A stretch of DNA of 64,000 nt. Origin: Bugulina stolonifera. Taxonomy: Eukaryota; Bryozoa; Gymnolaemata; Cheilostomatida; Bugulidae. The notes below the pieces were generated by a model. It was given only the letters and a program-made list of their open reading frames with translations. It was not told the origin of the DNA and ran no database searches. The position numbers were made by a program, and so were the translations under genes. Where the stretch lies: contig OW285195.1 in NCBI GenBank assembly GCA_935421135.1, positions 12,864,391-12,928,390 of the forward strand, read 5' to 3'. Shown one piece after another: positions 1 through 11,527 of this stretch (positions are counted from its first letter, which is position 1; each line of letters opens with the position of its first letter).

Positions 1-900
1 TGCAGAAAATAGCAAATATTAATGCAAGATGATTAATCTGAGTTTCCAACTTGAAAACTACCTAGATGGGACGCTAAATGTTACACTCAATCTTAGCAAT
101 AATCAGGCGCCGTGAACACCTGGGCTAAATAAAGCGTGCACATACTGATTGGTAAGCACGCTGCACAGAGCGCTGGTATTTTGGGGAAATTCCATTTAAA
201 TTGCATTTTGAAAGAACACTGAAGGGGTGGCGCGCGACCCAGGCGCCAGTAGGAAAATCCGCCACTGTACAATGAGCAGTAAAGTACTTTACTTGTGTAT
301 GGCGGATTAGTTGTAATATTATTGTTTGAAGTCGTTCAGTTGCATACATAAACAACAGATGAGAATTCACGAACCTATGATATGACTTGTATAAATATAG
401 CATAATAATAATTGCACAATACTATTTACTCCTTGGAGAAAATAAGTTAAGCAAGTACAGATTGCAATCAAAATTTAATAACAAGGATATTCTGTTGATG
501 AATCTATTCACCTAGATATGCAAAACAAGCACCATTGTGTTGATTGATATGCTGGAGTTTTGATTTGTTTAAAGCTGAAAACGATCCTGGATGAATTCAG
601 AATGTTACATTCTGTCAACAACTTTCAGTAGTTACTAGTTTCCAGGCAATAGTCAACAGGTGGGAGCAAGTTGCTACTACAGAGTCTAGTCTATGTCTAA
701 ATACTCTAAAAGCACCTAACAGGTGACAGACAAGTGTCTATGATAGTGTGTAGTGTAAATCACACTGTCTGGGGTTTTTAAATTCCCCAGTTTATGTAGT
801 ACTCATTTAATCTTTATTGTAGCATATTTCCCCTTTTCTTACTTACTATTTGCATTACATGAAAACTGTTTTAATTTCATATATTCTCTTCTGACTCCAG

Positions 901-961
901 GTGATGTGGTTCGAAAAGTTGAGATGTCAATTAGCTGTATATTGGAGTTGCCCACCCTTAT
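901..961 (+). CDS. Possible internal exon, unidentified gene
   Basis: A pyrimidine-rich acceptor (TTCTGACTCCAG) is followed by an open frame reading DVVRKVEMSISCILELPTL. A possible donor (AT|GTACAA) lies at 961; the frame otherwise stays open to a stop near 1030, so this could be a last exon. I do not recognise the product. It may belong to the plus-strand exon chain at 2980-4782, but the minus-strand exon at 1603-2354 lies between them, so the link is unproven. Support is the acceptor and the protein-like composition only. Confidence 0.22.
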
Positions 962-1421
962 GTACAATCTGAAACTAAATACATGTACTAGTGCTAATAA
1001 TGGATATGCACTAGCCACCAGACAAAACTAATCTTGTGGTCTTAGCCTATATGGTGGTATGTTCATTATATTATAGTGAAGCAAATACATTATTACTTTA
1101 ATGAGATTGACTACAAGATTAACTCTCTATAAATTCTCTCAATGATCTACTAACAACTAAACCAACACTATCTATCTCTGATTACATGTAGTTCAAGTAT
1201 GCAAAACCTTCCAATTAGTATTACATTTCTGTTGGCACATTACTTCCTTGACTGTTACGGTCAGCTTCCGAGATAAATGAGTACATGACTAGTTGAAAGT
1301 GAGTATGTGATAGGTTGGCTGGACGCAGTGCAATGACACATCGGCCTATTGTGGTGAGTCATTCGCCCCAAATTCTACTATTAATATATTCAATGCTCAC
1401 GTGTTTCATTGACAGTAATAT

Positions 1422-1427
1422 TTTATT
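1422..1427 (-). terminator. Poly(A) signal AATAAA (minus strand)
   Basis: TTTATT on the plus strand reads AATAAA on the minus strand. It lies about 175 bases downstream of the stop codon of the minus-strand exon at 1603-2354, a suitable place for the 3' end of that transcript. Confidence 0.4.
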
Positions 1428-1602
1428 ATCATATCACTGATAGCTGTTGGCATGAATGGAATGCTAAGTGTCATTGTAAAATACAATAAAATACGAGTTT
1501 CATTGATATCAACTTTGACCAGATAGGAGCACAGCAGTAGCACAAATATACCATTAAAATAAAAATTTGATAAACCTAGATGTACAATAGTAGATAGTGA
1601 TG

Positions 1603-2354
1603 TCATGAAGTACAGCTAAGCAATTGACTGCTAGTATGGTCCAGACTAGAATTAGCTTCAGTTAGGAGACTACTTAAACTGCCTTCCACACTATGTAAAC
1701 CGTTTATTGAGCTTGTACTACTAATTCCTACACTATCAGCGTCTGAGGAGTCAGTCTCATCTTCTAGGATGATATTTTCTGGTATCTCATCAATCGTTTC
1801 CATAATGGAACCGATGTTAGAAACTGTCCTACGCCTCGATCTTTTTGGACTGATGGTGGGCGGAGAGTTACTATTCAGAGGTTGTTTCCTGGAAGTGATT
1901 GTAATGTTCATTGGTAATGTATTTTTTGATCCTTTTCCTTTAAACCTTGGTTGATATGGTTTAGCGACTTGTTCAGTTGGACAGTTGGTGGAGTTAGTAG
2001 TATTAGAACTAGAGGACTTTGTACTGTTAGAAAACCATCGCTTGATTGCGTGTAAAATGTTTCGTTTGCTAATCGTTTGTTGATCATCTGTGATGTTAGT
2101 AAGATCCAAGTGAGTGTCAATAAATCGTGGACTGTTAACTCTGTGCAGAGCTGGGTGTGCCTTACTGTCTGTGTTAACTGAACTGACTTCACGTTGTCTC
2201 TTTGCTCTGTGCTTTTGTATTACTTTCTTAATTTGTTGTTCTCGGTAGGATTTGGCATCGACAAAAGGCATTCGCCCATCGACAGCTACGGGGTACATCA
2301 TGTTTCCGTGGTGAGTGTTACCAATCACTTTCACTGATTTGCCAGTCAAACAAT
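1603..2354 (-). CDS. Last coding exon of an unidentified gene
   Basis: A minus-strand exon of about 250 codons begins after a good acceptor (GCTATTTCTTTCAG at 2355) in phase 1 and ends at a TGA at 1603-1605, with AATAAA further down. The start of the exon (DGRMPFVDAKSYREQQIKK) leads into a strongly basic stretch (KKVIQKHRAKRQRE). The rest is a Ser/Thr/Asn-rich tail with another basic cluster (SPKRSRRR) and an acidic patch (ILEDETDSSDADS), typical of a disordered C-terminus. I see no membrane segment or catalytic motif and do not recognise the family. Upstream exons were not found. It could in principle be a distant 3' exon of the AFAP-like gene, but that gene's last visible exon ends in phase 0 while this one needs phase 1, so another exon would be needed. 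Confidence 0.55.
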
Positions 2355-2979
2355 CTGAAAGAAATAGCACATAGAAAGTAAGCATTTGCCACAAAATATA
2401 CAAACTGTCATTTCATAACAAAACATGCGCATTAGCACTAGACTTGGGGATAACTTTAGAATACACCACATGCATAGTATGCACTACAATCTAGCATATT
2501 ATAATATAGAGATATTATACAATATGACTGTAAACAAATGCTTGCAGTAAAACTGTACCTTGATTAAAATTATAATCCAATATCAAAACTTATTCTTCAA
2601 GTACAACTTGTTATAATAATAGCTCACTCTTGTGATCAATACAACTGTATGCGTTCAAATGAAGACCTTCTATTCAGCATGTGATTATATAGCATAAATG
2701 AAACTAGTGCCGATCACGCTTCAATGATTACGTAGCCTTAGAGTGTGATGCAACAATAATTATCATGTGATAAGGGTGGTCTTGGCACTCAGCCAAACAT
2801 ATCGACTTGGATATTTCCACAGTCCACAGTCTACTACAAAGTCTGTCCTAGTATTTTTCCAATTTATAGTATTGTGTGAAATATTTTAAACTCAAGGTAC
2901 AAATTTATATAACTAATTAATGATAATAAAATGTTATTAAAAAGTCGTTAAAGCTGTTTTTTACGTATTCGTTACTCAG

Positions 2980-4782
2980 TGGTTCAGGCAGCTCCCAACA
3001 ACCGACCTATCAAATTACTAGTTTATGTCAGTTCCATCTATTACTTCTGCTCCCAGCATCCAAATAAAACACATTTCAAACTGCTGACTAGATTTTAATG
3101 ACATTCAGTCTGGCAAACCCAAGAGCCGGCTTATACACTTTCACTAACGTAATACCAGCATAGAATTAGATTGCTAGTATTAATTTTTGTAATAATTTTG
3201 TATCTTTGTGGTTGGGTTGTGGGACAGATAAGTGTAGGAGTGGGAAATAGTGCATTGCATGCATTACGCCTACTACTTAAATATAGGAATCCATTATACT
3301 AAGTAGTCTCCATCGCAATAACTCTGTGTCTCTCATATCCACTACAGACCAACATAGCTATTAATTGCTCAACACTATTAGCTATTTCCAGTATGTATTT
3401 ATAGTTATAGATAGTAATTCAATATATGTTATAGTCAACTCAGATAATAATTTATATTCAGTGATAGAATAAGTTGTGTTATATGCATGTTATCACAATA
3501 TTTGAGGTCAATCCGTGGCCACTGGTCATCTAATATATGCCCTAACATGTCCTGTGCCCACTCTAATCCTTTCCCTTCTGGTCACTCCATCAAGTGGAAG
3601 TTCCACAGAATTTTAGATTTGCATTAATAAATTGGGAGACCAAAAGGCAAAGTTTCACCTTGAATGGCATTGGTTTGCAGTAGTACAGCCGTACAGGAAA
3701 CGTAGTGTTGTTCTTTACTTTAGTCAAATATTTATTATGAGAAATTAAAGAGCCAAGGCAATGAATACAATTTAATTACATTGGCATGTACTGATGTCAG
3801 TGCTGCCTCCTAGTTGATGATAGGATGACTATTGAGAGGGGACAGTTGACTTGATGCTGTCTGCTGATGGTTGGTTTATGGGTAATTATAATGACATTGT
3901 CTGCAGGTGTCTAGACACTGGTCACTACATGCCTGTTACACAGCAGCAAGACAAAGTGGTAGGCGACTGAAGACAGCAATGTATAATTATCAACATGTGT
4001 TAGTTATTTGGTTATAGGCAAAAAAGGCCATATAAAAGTATTTTTTGTTTGTTAGGTCTGTGCATTGAGATGATTTATATAAATAGGAAGTTGTGCCTAA
4101 TTTTCTTCATAATACAGTATATGCTTTATGCTACACGTTTTAAATATTTTGCACTGTTTATGATTATATTATTTGGTTCAAATGACACATGTGTTCGTTT
4201 CTATGGATACGGGTAAATTATTCGCTATACTGTTACAGTAGTTTCATAATCAGCCTGTTAGGAACAGGCGAGAATATCTTATCTGAAGAAGGCAATAAAT
4301 CACGCAGCAATGCGTCAAGCCATAACCTGATTCATCGCATCGATATCCGTACCAACCAAGTCGAACTAAATTTAGAATTAAAGCATAGAGACTCATCAGT
4401 GTATCGTGTTGTTTACCTGTGTATGGTGCGGCATTAGTTTCACTTCATTAGCGCTAAATACTTTAAAATACAGTTATAGATATTCTACATTTACTAGGCC
4501 ATTCCTTACACCACAGAAGCTCTGTTTCCCCCAAGACCATTGGCCTACATTTCACCGAGCGATTTAAAATGTTTGGAAATGGCGTACAGAGCTAACAAAC
4601 TAAAGTTGATCCTTTTCGTCACAAAAAGTGTCGGTAAATATTTGTTTTTACGTTTCTGCTAACCTGGTTGCTGATGTAAAGGTTACTATTTTACCGGCAG
4701 CAGCTACAGCAATGAGAGTGTCAGCCAACGAGTACAAACCGAGGTTGTTCCTCTTGTCATTCCAGCTTTGTTAAACAGATAG
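2980..4782 (+). CDS. 3' end of an unidentified plus-strand gene (five exons)
   Basis: Five short open segments join in phase: 2980-3026, 3907-3980, 4254-4398, 4498-4633 and 4682-4782 (stop TAG 4780-4782). Joined phases are 0, 2, 0 and 1. The read-through includes PNNRPIKLLVY, VSRHWSLHACYTAARQSGR, HNLIHRIDIRTNQVELNLEL, LFPPRPLAYISPSDLK and the end VVPLVIPALLNR. The last intron is only 48 bp (4634-4681), with a GCTAAC branch-like site. The donor at 4398 (TCA|GTGTAT) is weak; an alternative donor at 4418 would lead to an early stop. I see no named domain. The start of the gene was not found. The agreement of phases over four junctions is the main support. Individual exons are short, so some boundaries may be wrong. 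Confidence 0.42.
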
Positions 4783-5910
4783 CTAGCCAAAGCATACATA
4801 AAGACTAGATGTTAGAAAGTAAATAACATAGTTCAGGTTCGCGCTGAACACGTAGATAGCTCTCAGCTGACTTTGGTGTCATGTCTCCTGCCTGCATTTA
4901 GTTTCTGAATTTTTTTGTTGGTTCCATTTTCACAAAATCAAAGAGAGAAATGAAAAATACAATGCCTTGCTTTGAACAAAGATTGTAACTTCGGGAATAG
5001 ATACTAGAATTATGGTTTTGGTGAAAATAGACATAATTTAAAGTGAAATATAAACTAAAAACTTGGCGAGTATCCAGTTATGTTGCACCCAAAAGCTGAC
5101 CAAGAAACGTGAAGCCTGCTATACAATATATAAATTCCAAGTGTCATTGTTACTGTTTCCATTGTAATAATATTGTTTTAGCTTTTGAATAAAAGATTTT
5201 CCTTAGCAAATGGTTAAATTCCATTCAGTAAGGCTTGCTGACCTGATATTTTAATAAAGCAATAAATACTGGCAGGATGCCAGTAATCTTGTGGAATATT
5301 CAATATCATGTGAGTACAGTGGAGTGTATATATAATGCTGTTGCAATAATGGTTATTTTCCTACTACATAGTAGTTAGCCTTATATAAATTAATAGCCTA
5401 TGTATCTGCGTACTAGTGGGATTGGCAACTATCCAACTATGTATTCTAGACTATTGATTTTGCTCCACTATTATGTGGAAAGTAAAACAATTATGTAATC
5501 ATGGAAGCGTTTGTGCAAGAATAAACCTGGAAAATCCCAAGAATTTTGACAAAATTTTGTTCCTTTTAGGTGAATGCAATGACCCTTATTTTGTATGTTC
5601 CATAACATACATATACAGCAAATAACATCATAGACTACTACTATATATACTGTATATGGAATAGAACAAATTAGTTCCACCTGTGAGTTTTCTTATCGGC
5701 TTCGCTTTCCATGGAAGACGCATACACTCACCACACTACTATAAACTTGGCAAGTTATTCAGTGGTATATGTATTATTACTGAGTGGTTTATTAATTTGT
5801 GGAAGTGATTAATACAGCCTAACTCAAGCTAGCAGTAGATGCACTATTATATTATAATTATAAGTACCTAGTATCTAGTACATTCTCAGTGTCTAGTAGC
5901 CTCGGATAAT

Positions 5911-6070
5911 TCAAAAACTTGGTTAGTTCAAACTATTAGCCTTGGCCCCTGCTGAGCACTATACAAGTAAATGGTGATCTTACAATTCAAACTCAGATCT
6001 AATTCAAACTAATTATGGCCATCCCTTGGAGTTTAAACTAAGCAAGTTTCACCGTACATGTACATGTACT
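5911..6070 (+). repeat. Dispersed repeat, copy 1
   Basis: About 160 bases starting TCAAAAACTTGGTTAGTT match a second copy at 11395-11527 in the same orientation. Shared blocks include CTGCTGAGCACTATA, AATTATGG and a 3' end of GGAGTTT followed by CACNGTACATGTACA. No coding capacity or terminal inverted repeat is visible. It is probably an old non-autonomous transposon or part of one. Confidence 0.7.
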
Positions 6071-6270
6071 ATAGCCAATTCCCAATCACTTGGCACAGAG
6101 GATAGTCGTATATCCCTGTAGGACAATGTCATCAAATAAAAGTAAGGAATAGTAATGCTTACTTCTCTTCAGAATTTGTAGCTTCTTCACAAATAGATCA
6201 ATTTCAACTTCTGTCACGACAAGGGTGCGGTCTCAGTGTGTAGTAACTAGTAACAGTGATAGTACTAACT

Positions 6271-6376
6271 GTAGTAACAATTGTAGTCGTTGTTGTTATT
6301 GTAGTAACAGTTGTAGTCGTTGTTATTGTAGTAACAGTTGCAGTTGTTGTTGCTGTAGTAATAGTTGTAGTAAACT
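6271..6376. repeat. 27-30 bp minisatellite
   Basis: About 3.8 tandem copies of a unit like GTAGTAACAGTTGTAGTCGT followed by TGTTATT. The first copy is 30 bp and the next two are 27 bp, the difference being one TGT triplet. Confidence 0.85.
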
Positions 6377-6892
6377 GTAGTACACTTCTACTTCTATATC
6401 TCTCAAGTGCCAGCAGCAGTATATAATTAGTATCTTTTCTTATGATAATTAATTATTCAATAGTTGCTATACACAGCTCTCTTAATCTGGAATGCTGCCA
6501 AATCTGTGTATGTTCCGGTACATTAGACAATCAATACTAGTTAAATAGCCTTGGTTTCTATTATACTAAGACTTGTCAGTTGTAATTTATAGTTACTAAT
6601 TGTAAGATTCTTAAGAACAGGGGCTAAGTATGGAATGCTGCATTGTTTACATTGCCTACCAACCCGACTGTGATTGAAGGGGTTTTGTATAGCTCTAATG
6701 AGACAGGCTCTCTAATTGGATAGATTCTTCGGCATTGAATTCATGAATGATTTATTTATAGCTAACAGTGCACGTCAATGATATTGATTAATATAGCCTA
6801 ATATGGATTATGCTGCTTTGTAGAAGCAGCCGATGCCTGCGGTATACCAGCTTATGACCTCATTTATACTTTTAAATCAATACTCTAACTCG

Positions 6893-6928
6893 CTACTACC
6901 ACTACCACTACTACTACTATTACTACTA
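6893..6928. repeat. (ACT)n / (ACC)n trinucleotide microsatellite
   Basis: An interrupted run of CTA and CCA triplets (ACTACCACTACCACTACTAC and onward). A smaller, similar AGT/AGC run lies at 9189-9216. Confidence 0.8.
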
Positions 6929-9900
6929 TGGCAATGTATATAGTACAAATGAAATGGGTTGAATTTCAATTTAATTAGCTAATTATTGTATTTTTAGAAT
7001 TATATGGATTAAATTAGGATAACTACATATCAGTATAAAAATTGGTGTTCCATCTGTGTGTTATAATCCTGTTCTTGATACTAGTTTCAATATTCCTGTA
7101 AATCTGGGTCGATATTATTTTAGTAAAATTAATTAGTAGCTCTATGCAATATATAACCATAAATATATTATATTATCTATGCTGTATGTAAAACATGCAT
7201 TTATACGTCTTGATATGCATTGTACACTGTACATACATGTATAATATAATAATATGGAGTACATGGCATGGCTGTCTAGATAGACTGAGGAATTTAAACA
7301 ATGTGATTAGACCCAGACTATTGCCTTACTATTATAAAGGGGCCAGAGACCAGACTAAACAAATTACTATAATATCACAGAGTTGTGACATCCATGTCAT
7401 AATACTGACTACTATGTCTACACAACATACACATGTCAGTAGTACTACTGCCCACTTATATTGGACCGAGGAATGTAAGGACATGGGTCAACCTGCCTCA
7501 GGTCAACCCATAGAAATTCTGTGGATTATCAGGTCAACTATGATTGATGAACCATTTTGTTTACTATCTTGAGGGTATAATGGGCATCTAATGGCATTTC
7601 CTCTCAGCCCTTAGTAGTAACTTAATCCAAACATGCTACTTCACAACAAAATCATCTCTCTCTCAAGTCCTGTGCGCTTCATATTAAAATGTTAGACAAA
7701 ACATCTGTGGGGCTGGGCTCTTGCTCATAAGAGTATAAAAAATTAACATGCAGGTGGAGTTATCAGCTGTGACATAAATATTACTGTTTATAAAAAAACT
7801 ATTAACATTGTCTGCAACAGTTTTATAATGTTTACTGCTTAGTGATTGGCCAACTTGTGTATTACTTATTTTTTTTACTAAATAGGTAGTCAAACAAAAA
7901 CCATCTGAAAAAGAGTTGGTAACACCCAACTACGTTGTACACTAATCTACATGGACTGAATACTGAATTAACTAGCTGAATCTATAGTAGAATATGCAAG
8001 TAGAATATGCAGACTACATGTAACTTACATTGTAGGTAACTTATTAATACGGTGAAGTAGACACAGGTCTGCCCCTAGCCTGAATTCCAAGTCTTCCAAA
8101 AGAATGTGCAGAATGCTGGTTACTGATTGTAGCTCATAGGCTTAGCCCAAGTTCCACAAACAACTTATTACATACCCATACATCTTAGGGTTGCAGATGT
8201 GTGAAATTGAACACAATGTGGTGATATAAGTACATGCACATAGGCCTATAACTGTTTACTAAAAGTGTACATGAATCTACTAGGCATGTGTACATGTAAG
8301 TAAATGTAGGTAAGTACATGTACTTGTAGATGTACTAACAACATGTATATGGAAAGTAGGAAATGACAAGGAGGAAGAATAGGCACATGTCATGTTATTA
8401 TTTATGATAAATTTATCTCCTGCTGGAAAACTGATTAAAATATTTGAAATATTTCACTAGTCATTACCCAAATGAGTTACATTATTATCAGTAGCTAATC
8501 TGAGAGAAATCAAAGCTTTTTGTGGCTAGGGTATAGACAGACTGATATATATCCTAGTCACGCCATATCTAATTACTATATTGGCCTGTATTGTAGCATT
8601 ATATAATGCATAAATGTGCTATCACTAGACATGCTGTGACATTCTGAAAGAAGGAATTTGAAACCTACAGCCATAAAGTCTGACAGTCTCTAACAGCTTC
8701 AAGCATTTGGAACCAATGCAACTCTTCAATATAAACATTCAGCATGAACTTGATAAAACCAGCTAATAGTTTCCATGGTAACTAATGTTATTATTCTATT
8801 GTATAATGTGAATAAATATGCACACAACTGTATTAAGACACTTGAGCTGTGTTTACAAGCATTGTAGTAGTAATAGTGGGGTGTGTTCCATATGATACGT
8901 CACTAGATTAACTGGAATATATTTGAATATTTTACTATTTATAGTAGTTAATCCAGCGTAGATGAAGTGGACACGTCAAGAATGGGCCTGGCACCGGAAT
9001 TGAGAGGTGTTTATGTAACAATATGTAGATTTACAACTAGTTGTAAGCATGCTACTGCAGGCTTATACCTCACATAGGTATCCACTTGGACACTGGTCAG
9101 AGCATGTGAGCTGCTTGCTACTCACTGAAGACACACTCCCACCTGCACAGACAATTCACTAAACTATGTCTTACCATAACCTTAGAGGGAGTAGTAGCAG
9201 CAGTAGTAGTAGTAGTGTACTAGTCAGCCTAGTTATAACAATAAATCCAAATTTTGTATTACTATGTTATAAAGCCTATTATTGTTTTGTTGGTAGAAAT
9301 ACCAATTAGTACCTTATAGGTTTCGCTACTAATTTGCAAATAATATTATAATAAATGCTTACATGTATTAGGTTTTTTTCATTCTCTAACATAACTAGGG
9401 CTCTAATCTATACCCCTCTCAAGCATAAATGAGAGAGTTTCTGCAGCCATTCCCAAAACCAGTGCCACTGGTTAACTAGTAGACAGGACCAGGCAGTGCT
9501 AGTAGCAGCATTTCTCTATCTCAATCACAGGTGCTCATGATAAGCCCCTCTAACAGTTCCTGGTTAGATATTGTAGAAGCCTCTAGCAGTTAATCACCAG
9601 GCCACACCAATCAGATGTCTATCCTACCAATCTGCATGCCTATACTACAGTATCAATCAGAGTGTAGGGGGATTACTTTAGGAGAGGGAAGTTACTGTAT
9701 TCTTACAGGAAAAAATTCCACCAGTCATTCTTTAAATATTTGGTGACAAAATAGTGGTGACTAACAGAGATGCTGGTTTGTGCAAAAGGAAATAATGCAT
9801 GGGCTAACACAGCTGAATCTACATGTATATACATGACTTGTGGGTATATGTCACAGTCACACTGCCATACATGTACTAAACAGGTAGCAATTATATCTTT

Positions 9901-9930
9901 AGGTTCTATAAGTTACACAACTAATAGATA

Positions 9931-10002
9931 TAGATTACTGGCTCAGTTGGTAGAACGCTCAGCTCTCAATACAGAGGCTGTGGGTTCAACTCCCGACTGT
10001 GT
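9931..10002 (+). repeat. tRNA-derived SINE head, copy 1
   Basis: The segment carries a good RNA polymerase III A box (TGGCTCAGTTGG, 9939-9950) and B box (GGGTTCAACTCCC, 9982-9994) at tRNA-like spacing. The cloverleaf is not intact: the T stem and acceptor stem do not pair fully and the anticodon loop is irregular. A degraded second copy follows at 10120-10182. A tRNA-derived SINE or tRNA pseudogene fits better than a working tRNA. Confidence 0.6.
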
Positions 10003-10119
10003 CAGTACTGAAAAAGGGCATCAGCAAGCTTACTGCATTGCTAAGTCTAAACCCTGTTTTTATACTTCTATTGATGAGCTAATAAATAGCACATTAAAAT
10101 AACACATTGTACTTTCAAG

Positions 10120-10182
10120 GGTGTCAGAGTGACGCAGCTGATAGAACTCTCAGCTCTCAAAAAAGAGGCTGCATGTTCTATA
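10120..10182 (+). repeat. tRNA-derived SINE head, copy 2 (degraded)
   Basis: Same order of elements as 9931-10002: CGCAGCTGATAGAACTCTCA, then CAGCTCTCAA, then AGAGGCTG. The B box has decayed to ATGTTCTATAA. Same orientation, about 170 bp away. Confidence 0.5.
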
Positions 10183-10587
10183 AGCTTAGACAGTTGATTT
10201 ATTTTGCAAAATTTAAATAAACCTTGAAATAATTTGACAGGATTTGTGATTTCAAAGGCAGAATCTTTGGCCCTGAACAGCTCTGTCTCACTTGTTCACA
10301 ACACAACATTTTGTTGACATAATTATCAATTATAAAAGTGTGGCAGCAAAGTGACTAAATTACTACAGAGTACTACTTGCTGCATATGTGCTTCTCCTTC
10401 ATATTATAGGCCTCCTTTGAATTATACTCAGAATTAGCATAACATCAGGGTGAATAAAGGCTGAACAAATACATGTTAGAAATATTAAAATAGAACGGAA
10501 TTATAATTTAATTGTTGTTTCAGCAGATTGGGCAGCTGCCTCATGCTAAAGAGATACAACATTTTGGATCAGACTAGAACCCAGGCT

Positions 10588-10971
10588 CACTGGGCATCCC
10601 ATGGACACCCCCTTCTAACCAATATTTTGATATCATAGCCTCCCTGAAAATTTATAGATAAAGTTTAGAGTGTGTTTCAAACAGTTTCAGATTTTATTGC
10701 TGTGTCCCTATAATGGGGGAATTCTAAAGCTAAACTTTGAGTTTTGCATTAAAAGCTTAGTCTACAGCTTTATTTCATTATTTTCTCATAGTCATGTACT
10801 TTTTTGGTCAAAATTATGCTTCTGGGGCAGTTTTAGACTGTGATCCAAATGCCAACCTACACCATCACTGGGCACCCCCCCTTTCCAACAAATATTTTGA
10901 AATCATAGCCTCCTTGAAAATTTGTTGAGGCTTTTCTAAATAAAGCCTAGAGTGCCCTAGCCTGTGTTTCA
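10588..10971 (+). repeat. Diverged direct duplication (about 95 bp units)
   Basis: Units at 10588-10679 and 10866-10971 share CACTGGGCA, a C-rich tract, AATATTTTGA, ATCATAGCCTCC, TGAAAATTT and a TAAAG..TAGAGTG block, in the same order and orientation. The copies are clearly diverged. No coding potential is seen. Confidence 0.7.
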
Positions 10972-11394
10972 AGCTTACAGCACCCATTTACAGTTATTCA
11001 TTCTATTTCGTGGAACTTAGTATATAATATTGTAAGGCTTCATTTAATTTACTGTAGTTATATACCCAAGCCTTGCTTCTCTAGATTTACAACAATGGTT
11101 CTCATGGATACTCTATCACCATTATATTATTAAACCACCTGGCTATAATTTTTTGTGCAAATAAACAGTTTTATTGTGTTTTTATAATTAATGTAAAAGT
11201 GACATAAATACCAAAGACATTTATTGTTTCTATTTTTTGACTTTTTAAGAGGTTTTTTACATAACAATATCACAGGAAGTAACTATTGGGAATGACTCAT
11301 ACACAGTATATTACATAAAGATAGTTTGTTACATGTAAGTACAATACCATAAATAAAATAACATACATGGGACCTCATCTTTCTCTTCCTAACT

Positions 11395-11527
11395 TCAAAA
11401 ACTTGGTTAGTTTAAACTATCAGCCGCGGTTCCTGCTGAGCACTATATGAATGATTTTACAATTTCAACTCAGGCCAAATCCAAACCAATTATGGTGGTC
11501 CTGTGGAGTTTCACTGTACATGTACAA
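11395..11527 (+). repeat. Dispersed repeat, copy 2
   Basis: Partner of 5911-6070. It begins TCAAAAACTTGGTTAGTTTA and ends at CACTGTACATGTACA. It lacks about 25 bases present near the end of copy 1, which explains its shorter length. Confidence 0.7.

Larger units (their letters stand above)
4783..9930. other. No gene recognised; AT-rich non-coding DNA with repeats
   Basis: I find no convincing exon. The stretch holds one copy of a dispersed repeat (5911-6070), a minisatellite (6271-6376), trinucleotide runs (6893-6928 and 9189-9216) and many TACATGTA-like words. Open frames here are short, without good splice sites, and low in protein-like composition. Confidence 0.5.
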
